Positions 59,054-64,000 of a DNA stretch of 64,000 bases are shown one piece after another. The position numbers and the translations under genes were made by a program. How positions within the stretch are numbered: position 1 is the first letter of the stretch; every line of letters starts with the position of its first letter. This DNA is from Ferruginibacter sp. (GTDB lineage: Bacteria; Bacteroidota; Bacteroidia; Chitinophagales; Chitinophagaceae): positions 62,001 to 126,000 of the forward strand of contig JAOQAK010000035.1 in NCBI GenBank assembly GCA_025963635.1, written 5' to 3'. Under the pieces are notes generated by a model. That model was not told where the DNA came from, ran no database searches, and worked only from the letters and a program-made list of their open reading frames with translations.

Positions 59054-61207
59054 CTAAGCTTCACTCATCCTTCTCAAATAATTCATTACAGCAGAAATTT
59101 CACCGTAAGAATACTCATCCCCCAGCTTTTGTTTTACCGGAGAAATGGCCAGGCTATTTTTATTTTCTTCGATGGCTTTTGTGATCGCCGCCTGTTTATC
59201 AGAGCTCACGATTTCGTTGATGGCGATTTCGCCGGTAAAAACAAAATGACCAAGATGTTCTTCAATCGTACTTCTTTTAAGTTCACGGTGAGCGGCAATT
59301 TCGTCGATATCCCTGCCTTGCTGAAACAACCGCAGGCTGAGCAATTTTGTTTCGGTAGATTTATTGCTCACAGTCGCCATCCGTTGCCGTTTTGGAGCTT
59401 TTGCACTCATGTTGGGGCTAAGATTATTTGCCCGGCAATAATCGATAATGGGATCAAGAAAAGATGATCCATATTTTACCAGTTTAAGGTTTCCGAACCC
59501 TGAAATATTGGAAAGATCAGACATAGTTACCGGCAAATAAGTGGCCATTTCTACCAATGTAGCATCTGAAAAAACCTGGAAGGCAGCAACATTTTCTTCC
59601 TTCGCCAATTGATATCGAACTGCTTTTAAGGTATTGAACAAATCTTTATATACGCTGCCCGCAGTGGTAGAATGCACAGCAGTTTCTTTCCTTGCAGTAA
59701 CGGATTTCACCAGGCTAACTTTCAATTCACCTTTCAGGATTAGCAAGCTTTTTTCGTTCAACTGCAACACCGGAAACTCTCCTTCACTTTGCTGCAAATA
59801 TTCAAATCGTAGCATTTCCCTTAGATATTGCTTCCACTGGTCCTTGCTGATATCTTTGCCGATGCCAAATGTTTTTATGGATTGATGTTCGGTTCGGGTA
59901 GTACTGCTTCCGCGCAAAAAATCGATCACGTAATTGATGCCGAACCGGCCGTTCAGGCGACTTACCGCACTCAGCAATTTTTGTGCTTCAACGGTAGCGT
60001 CCGCCCTTTCTTCATCGCTCAGGCATACATCGCAACTGCCACAAAAAGCAGGCGCCGCCTCATCAAAATAATTTAATAAATATTGCCGCCTGCATTGCCG
60101 GGTAGAACAGAGCGTTGCCATTTGGTCAAGCTTCTTAAGCATCACCTTCGATTGAGCCGCATTGCCTTCAATGGTGGCAAATTTTTTCAGCTTAAACACA
60201 TCTGCGGCGCTGTAAAACAATATGGCTTCGCTGGGCAATCCGTCTCTGCCCGCCCTGCCGGTTTCCTGGTAATATCCCTCAATATTTTTGGGAAGATCTA
60301 CGTGCACTACGAATCGCACGTTGCTTTTATTGATACCCATTCCGAAAGCAATCGTAGCTACAATGATCTTTATTTCATCCCGTAAAAATCGCTCCTGGTT
60401 ATCCTCCTTAACATTTTTATCAAGTCCCGCGTGGTAGGCTGTGGCTGCATATCCCTTATCGCAAAGATCTTCTGCGAGGCTTTCAGTTGAATTTCGGCTA
60501 AGGCAATAAATGATGCCGCAGTCATCCTTATGCAATTTCAAATACTCCAGCAACTGCTGTAAATAATTTTTCTTTTGCCGGATAAAATAACTGATGTTGG
60601 GGCGATTAAATGAATTTTCAAAAACCCGGTAATTGGATATTTCCAACTTCTGAATGATATCAGTTTTGGTAAGTTTATCGGCAGTAGCCGTTAAGGCAAT
60701 TACCGGTACGCCGGGGAAGCGCTTTTTTAATTGACCGAGCACCAGGTATTCCGGTCTAAAATCGTGGCCCCAATGGCTGATACAATGTGCTTCATCAATG
60801 GCAAAAAGGGATACATTGATATTTTCGAGATAGAGTAATAAACTGTTTTGCCCCAACAGCCTTTCCGGCGCCACATACAACAATTTGAGCTGGTTATTTT
60901 TCAGTCGTTGAATGATGGCCGCCTGTTCAAAACTAGATTGGGAAGAATTTAAAAAAGCCGCGGCAATTCCATTCAACTTCAGTGCATCTACCTGGTCCTT
61001 CATTAAAGCAATCAGCGGCGAAACTACAATGGTAACTCCTTCAAACATCAACGCCGGCACCTGGTAACACAAAGATTTACCGCCCCCGGTGGGCATTAAA
61101 ACAATGCTGTCATTTTTTGCTAAAACATTTTCGATAATTTCCTGCTGGTTGTGCCGGAATTCATCGTAGCCGAAATACTGTTGCAGGGTTTGCCGGATAT
61201 CCATCAT
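59054..61207 (-). CDS. recQ: ATP-dependent DNA helicase RecQ
   Basis: LMPTGGGKSLCYQVPALM, IDEAHCISHWGHDFRPEY, GRAGRDGLPSEAILFYS, C-terminal HRDC-like block. Confidence 0.95.
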   Translation of the reverse strand: MMDIRQTLQQYFGYDEFRHNQQEIIENVLAKNDSIVLMPTGGGKSLCYQVPALMFEGVTIVVSPLIALMKDQVDALKLNGIAAAFLNSSQSSFEQAAIIQRLKNNQLKLLYVAPERLLGQNSLLLYLENINVSLFAIDEAHCISHWGHDFRPEYLVLGQLKKRFPGVPVIALTATADKLTKTDIIQKLEISNYRVFENSFNRPNISYFIRQKKNYLQQLLEYLKLHKDDCGIIYCLSRNSTESLAEDLCDKGYAATAYHAGLDKNVKEDNQERFLRDEIKIIVATIAFGMGINKSNVRFVVHVDLPKNIEGYYQETGRAGRDGLPSEAILFYSAADVFKLKKFATIEGNAAQSKVMLKKLDQMATLCSTRQCRRQYLLNYFDEAAPAFCGSCDVCLSDEERADATVEAQKLLSAVSRLNGRFGINYVIDFLRGSSTTRTEHQSIKTFGIGKDISKDQWKQYLREMLRFEYLQQSEGEFPVLQLNEKSLLILKGELKVSLVKSVTARKETAVHSTTAGSVYKDLFNTLKAVRYQLAKEENVAAFQVFSDATLVEMATYLPVTMSDLSNISGFGNLKLVKYGSSFLDPIIDYCRANNLSPNMSAKAPKRQRMATVSNKSTETKLLSLRLFQQGRDIDEIAAHRELKRSTIEEHLGHFVFTGEIAINEIVSSDKQAAITKAIEENKNSLAISPVKQKLGDEYSYGEISAVMNYLRRMSEA

Positions 61208-61321
61208 ACATTATCATTTTTGTTGATTTCGACCTCGCTAAGTTAAAACAAGATATTCATTAGCAATTGTCTATTCGCTTGAAGCCGTTGGATTTGGTTC
61301 TCCTCCACCATGTAAGTATAA

Positions 61322-61390
61322 AGCCACGAATGCACGAATTAGCATGAACTGAGCCTTAAACACCCTTTCTTAATTCGTGCATTCGTGGCT
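61322..61390. repeat. 20-bp perfect inverted repeat
   Basis: AGCCACGAATGCACGAATTA (61322-61341) and TAATTCGTGCATTCGTGGCT (61371-61390). Confidence 0.9.
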
Positions 61391-61457
61391 AACAAAAAAA
61401 TTTATTTGGAATTATTGGATTCCTGCTTATACCTTTGCGCCAGTTCTTTAGTTATCA

Positions 61458-61565
61458 CTTATCAAGAAAGGCAGAGGGTAATGGCCCGTTGAAGCCTTGG
61501 CAACCTATTCCGTTTTAATCGGGAATAAGGTGCCAATTCCATCCGCCGGCTGGCGGAGAGATAAG
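61458..61565 (+). ncRNA. SAM-I (S-box) riboswitch
   Basis: CTTATCAAGAAAGGCAGAGGGTAATGGCCCGTTGAAGCCTTGGCAACC...GGTGCCAATTCC...GATAAG; closing stem CTTATC/GATAAG; upstream of sulfur amino acid genes. Confidence 0.93.
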
Positions 61566-61604
61566 TCAGATCCACAGCTCAAAATATCGACCTTAAAAAT
61601 ATTG

Positions 61605-61636
61605 AAGCTCATCTGATTTATCGGGTGAGCTTTTTT
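61605..61636 (+). terminator. Riboswitch-associated intrinsic terminator
   Basis: AAGCTCATCTGA-ttta-TCGGGTGAGCTT (12-bp stem with G-U pairs) followed by a T run, 115 bp before the metB-like ATG. Confidence 0.85.
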
Positions 61637-61750
61637 GTTATACCCCGTTCCGGGGGAATATGAAGCTCAGCCGGTAAAAATTCTTTTCGAAATCTTGATG
61701 ATGATTGCTATCACCCATTTCAATCACATTAAATCACTTCCCCAGGGAAG

Positions 61751-62980
61751 ATGGAGGACAACACCATGAGCAACGCAACACAGTTATTACACAGTATCCC
61801 GGTTGATCCGTTAACGGGAGCCATCAGCGTACCCATTTACCAGACAAGTACTTTTGTGCAGGAAGCACCCGGCGTAAATAAGGGCTACGATTATGCAAGA
61901 AGCAATAATCCAACAAGGGCAACTGTAGAAGACATTATTGCCAAACTGGAAAAAGGTAGCACCGGCATCGCTTTCAGCAGCGGGTTGGCAGCCATTGATG
62001 CCGTAATCAAATTGCTAAAAACAGGCGATGAAATTGTAGCAGTAGATGATATCTATGGCGGTGCATTCAGGTTGTTTGCACAGGTGTACGAAAAATTCGG
62101 GATCACTGTAAAGTATGTCGACACCACGAACAACGAAAATGTTTTTAATGCAGTAAACGCCCAAACCAAACTCATCTGGCTGGAAACTCCTACGAACCCA
62201 ACGCTAAAGATTTCAGACATTGCAGCCATCGCAAAAATTGCCAAAGCAAATAATTGTTTGCTCTGCGTGGATAACACTTTTGCTTCTCCTGCCTTGCAGA
62301 ACCCACTTGTATTAGGTGCCGACCTGGTGGTTCATTCTGCAACAAAATATCTTGGGGGGCATAGCGACCTGATCGCAGGCATTGTGGTTACCAAAGATGC
62401 AGCCCTTGGTGCAAAAGTGAAATTTTTACAAAATGCGTGTGGCGCCATTTTATCACCTTTCGACAGCTGGTTGTTGATCCGTGGAATTGAAACTTTGCAC
62501 CTTCGTGTGAAACAACATTGCATCAATGCACAGGTGATTGCTGAATACCTGCAAAATCATCCATTGGTTGATAAGGTGCATTACCCGGGTTTGCCCTCAC
62601 ATCCAAATCACGAAATTGCAAAGAAACAAAGCAAAGGATTTGGAGGAATCGTTTCGTTTTCGCTCAAGGAAGATACCGAAGCAGCCGCTGTGTCATTTGT
62701 TACCAGCACGAAATATTTTTTACTGGCAGAAAGTTTGGGTGGCATCAAAAGCCTGGTGAGCCATCCTGCAAATATGACCCATAAAAGTATTCCGGCAGCA
62801 ACACGCAGGCTGAATGGTGTGAAGGACAGCCTGATTCGTTTAAGTGTAGGCCTCGAAGAAGTAGAAGATTTGGTGAGTGACCTGGAGCAGGCTTTTGAAA
62901 AATTAAAATCAGGGATTGCACTCCAACCTTTGACGGTATCCAAAGAAAGATCCACAACGGTATGCAGTACAAGTGAGTGA
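61751..62980 (+). CDS. Trans-sulfuration PLP enzyme (cystathionine gamma-synthase / O-acylhomoserine sulfhydrylase)
   Basis: PIYQTSTFVQEAPGVNKGYDYARSNNPTRATVEDIIAKLE, VDNTFASPALQNPLVLGADLVVHSATKYLGGHSDLIAG. Confidence 0.93.
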   Translation: MEDNTMSNATQLLHSIPVDPLTGAISVPIYQTSTFVQEAPGVNKGYDYARSNNPTRATVEDIIAKLEKGSTGIAFSSGLAAIDAVIKLLKTGDEIVAVDDIYGGAFRLFAQVYEKFGITVKYVDTTNNENVFNAVNAQTKLIWLETPTNPTLKISDIAAIAKIAKANNCLLCVDNTFASPALQNPLVLGADLVVHSATKYLGGHSDLIAGIVVTKDAALGAKVKFLQNACGAILSPFDSWLLIRGIETLHLRVKQHCINAQVIAEYLQNHPLVDKVHYPGLPSHPNHEIAKKQSKGFGGIVSFSLKEDTEAAAVSFVTSTKYFLLAESLGGIKSLVSHPANMTHKSIPAATRRLNGVKDSLIRLSVGLEEVEDLVSDLEQAFEKLKSGIALQPLTVSKERSTTVCSTSE

Positions 62981-63061
62981 CACAACGATGTTACGTTGAA
63001 AAACAAATGTTTGTCCAACAAAAAAAGAAGTTTAAAAATATTCAATAAACAAAATAAAAAA

Positions 63062-64000
63062 ATGGAACCTGGTAAACAATTGACAATTGGCCTTTTTGGA
63101 TTTGGTGTGGTGGGTAAAGGGCTGTATGATGTACTGCACAACACGGCTACACTGCAATCGACCATAAAAAAGATCTGTATAAAAAATCCGGATAAAAAGA
63201 GAAGTATCGCAGCAGATAATTTTACTACCGATCCTGCCATGTTATTAAATGATGACAGTATCAATGTGATCGTTGAATTGATCGATGATGCAGATGCAGC
63301 TTTCGAAATAGTAAAAACGGCCCTGCAAAAAGGGAAATCGGTGGTAAGCGCCAATAAGAAAATGATTGCCGAACATTTTGAGGAACTGCTTGCACTGCAG
63401 CAACAATATCAAACACCTTTTTTGTATGAGGCATCCTGTTGTGCCAGCATGCCGCTGATTCGCAACCTGGAAGAATATTACGACAATGACCTGCTGCAAT
63501 CTTTCAGGGGGATCATCAACGGGTCAACGAATTATATTTTAACGAAGATTTTCCAGGAGCATCTTGCTTTTAATGAAGCCTTATTGATGGCCCAGCAACT
63601 GGGTTTTGCAGAAAGCAATCCCAAACTGGATATCGGCGGGTTTGATGCAGCTAATAAACTCAGCATTTTGCTGGCTCATTCCTTTGGAGTGATCGCTACC
63701 ACCAACCAGTTTATTTTCAATGGCATCGAAAACATATCGCTGCAGGATGCAGGCGTAGCAAAAGAAAAACGGTTTAGCATTAAACTGGTGGCAAATGCAC
63801 AAAAATTAAAAAATGGCAAACTGGCCGCTTTTGTATTACCACAATTTGTAAGTGAAAGCGATGACCTGTACCATGTGCAGAATGAATTTAATGGTGTCAT
63901 TACTGAAAGCGCTTTTGCTGACAAACATTTCTTCAAAGGAAAAGGTGCAGGGGCATTCCCCACTGCATCGGCAGTTTTAAGTGATATTTCGGCGTTGCGG
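63062..64000 (+). CDS. Homoserine dehydrogenase, truncated by the window end
   Basis: Read directly from ATG 63062 (not in ORF track): MEPGKQLTIGLFGFGVVGKGLYDVL...SVVSANKKMIAEHFEELLAL...GIINGSTNYILTKIFQE...AQQLGFAESNPKLDIGGFDAANKLSILLAHSFG. Confidence 0.92.
   Translation, partial: MEPGKQLTIGLFGFGVVGKGLYDVLHNTATLQSTIKKICIKNPDKKRSIAADNFTTDPAMLLNDDSINVIVELIDDADAAFEIVKTALQKGKSVVSANKKMIAEHFEELLALQQQYQTPFLYEASCCASMPLIRNLEEYYDNDLLQSFRGIINGSTNYILTKIFQEHLAFNEALLMAQQLGFAESNPKLDIGGFDAANKLSILLAHSFGVIATTNQFIFNGIENISLQDAGVAKEKRFSIKLVANAQKLKNGKLAAFVLPQFVSESDDLYHVQNEFNGVITESAFADKHFFKGKGAGAFPTASAVLSDISALR

Noticed and set aside
58979-59467. 162-aa plus ORF antisense to recQ
   Set aside because: Mostly antisense to the strongly supported recQ gene and starts in a repeat.

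Overview
This 64 kb window looks like a chromosomal segment from a Bacteroidota genome, probably a Chitinophagaceae-like lineage. Support for that includes T9SS-type C-terminal sorting domains, a TAnnTTTG promoter element, CcmB/C/D-type haem export, a VF530-family protein and AT-rich intergenic repeats. Most of it is core metabolism: a seven-gene nucleotide-sugar cluster (rfbD, rfbC, epimerases, two UDP-sugar dehydrogenases, UXS-like decarboxylase, DegT aminotransferase), waaA, tdk, ccmBCD, glutamate dehydrogenase, transhydrogenase pntA1/A2/B, folA-thyA, two non-orthologous NADP-isocitrate dehydrogenases flanking a VapBC module, mnmA, an S8 peptidase with a T9SS tail, split odhA/odhB, rpsT, aspS, rarA, a truncated hemoglobin, uvrA, recQ, and a SAM-I riboswitch upstream of a trans-sulfuration enzyme and homoserine dehydrogenase. 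No tRNA, rRNA, CRISPR array, transposase or prophage was recognised. I see no convincing new multi-gene system. The most interesting signals are non-coding or degenerate: heptanucleotide-periodic arrays at several gene ends, a 3 x 40 bp tandem array of GTAGC/GCTAC dyads upstream of uvrA, exact 27-28 bp dispersed intergenic repeats, a REP-like palindrome cluster, a palindrome-derived peptide at the DHFR N-terminus, a frameshifted VapC with an uncalled 56-aa antitoxin, and an internally deleted DinB/MDMPI-type pseudogene. Genes cut by the window edges (RlmL-like, homoserine dehydrogenase) are absent from the supplied ORF track but were read directly.
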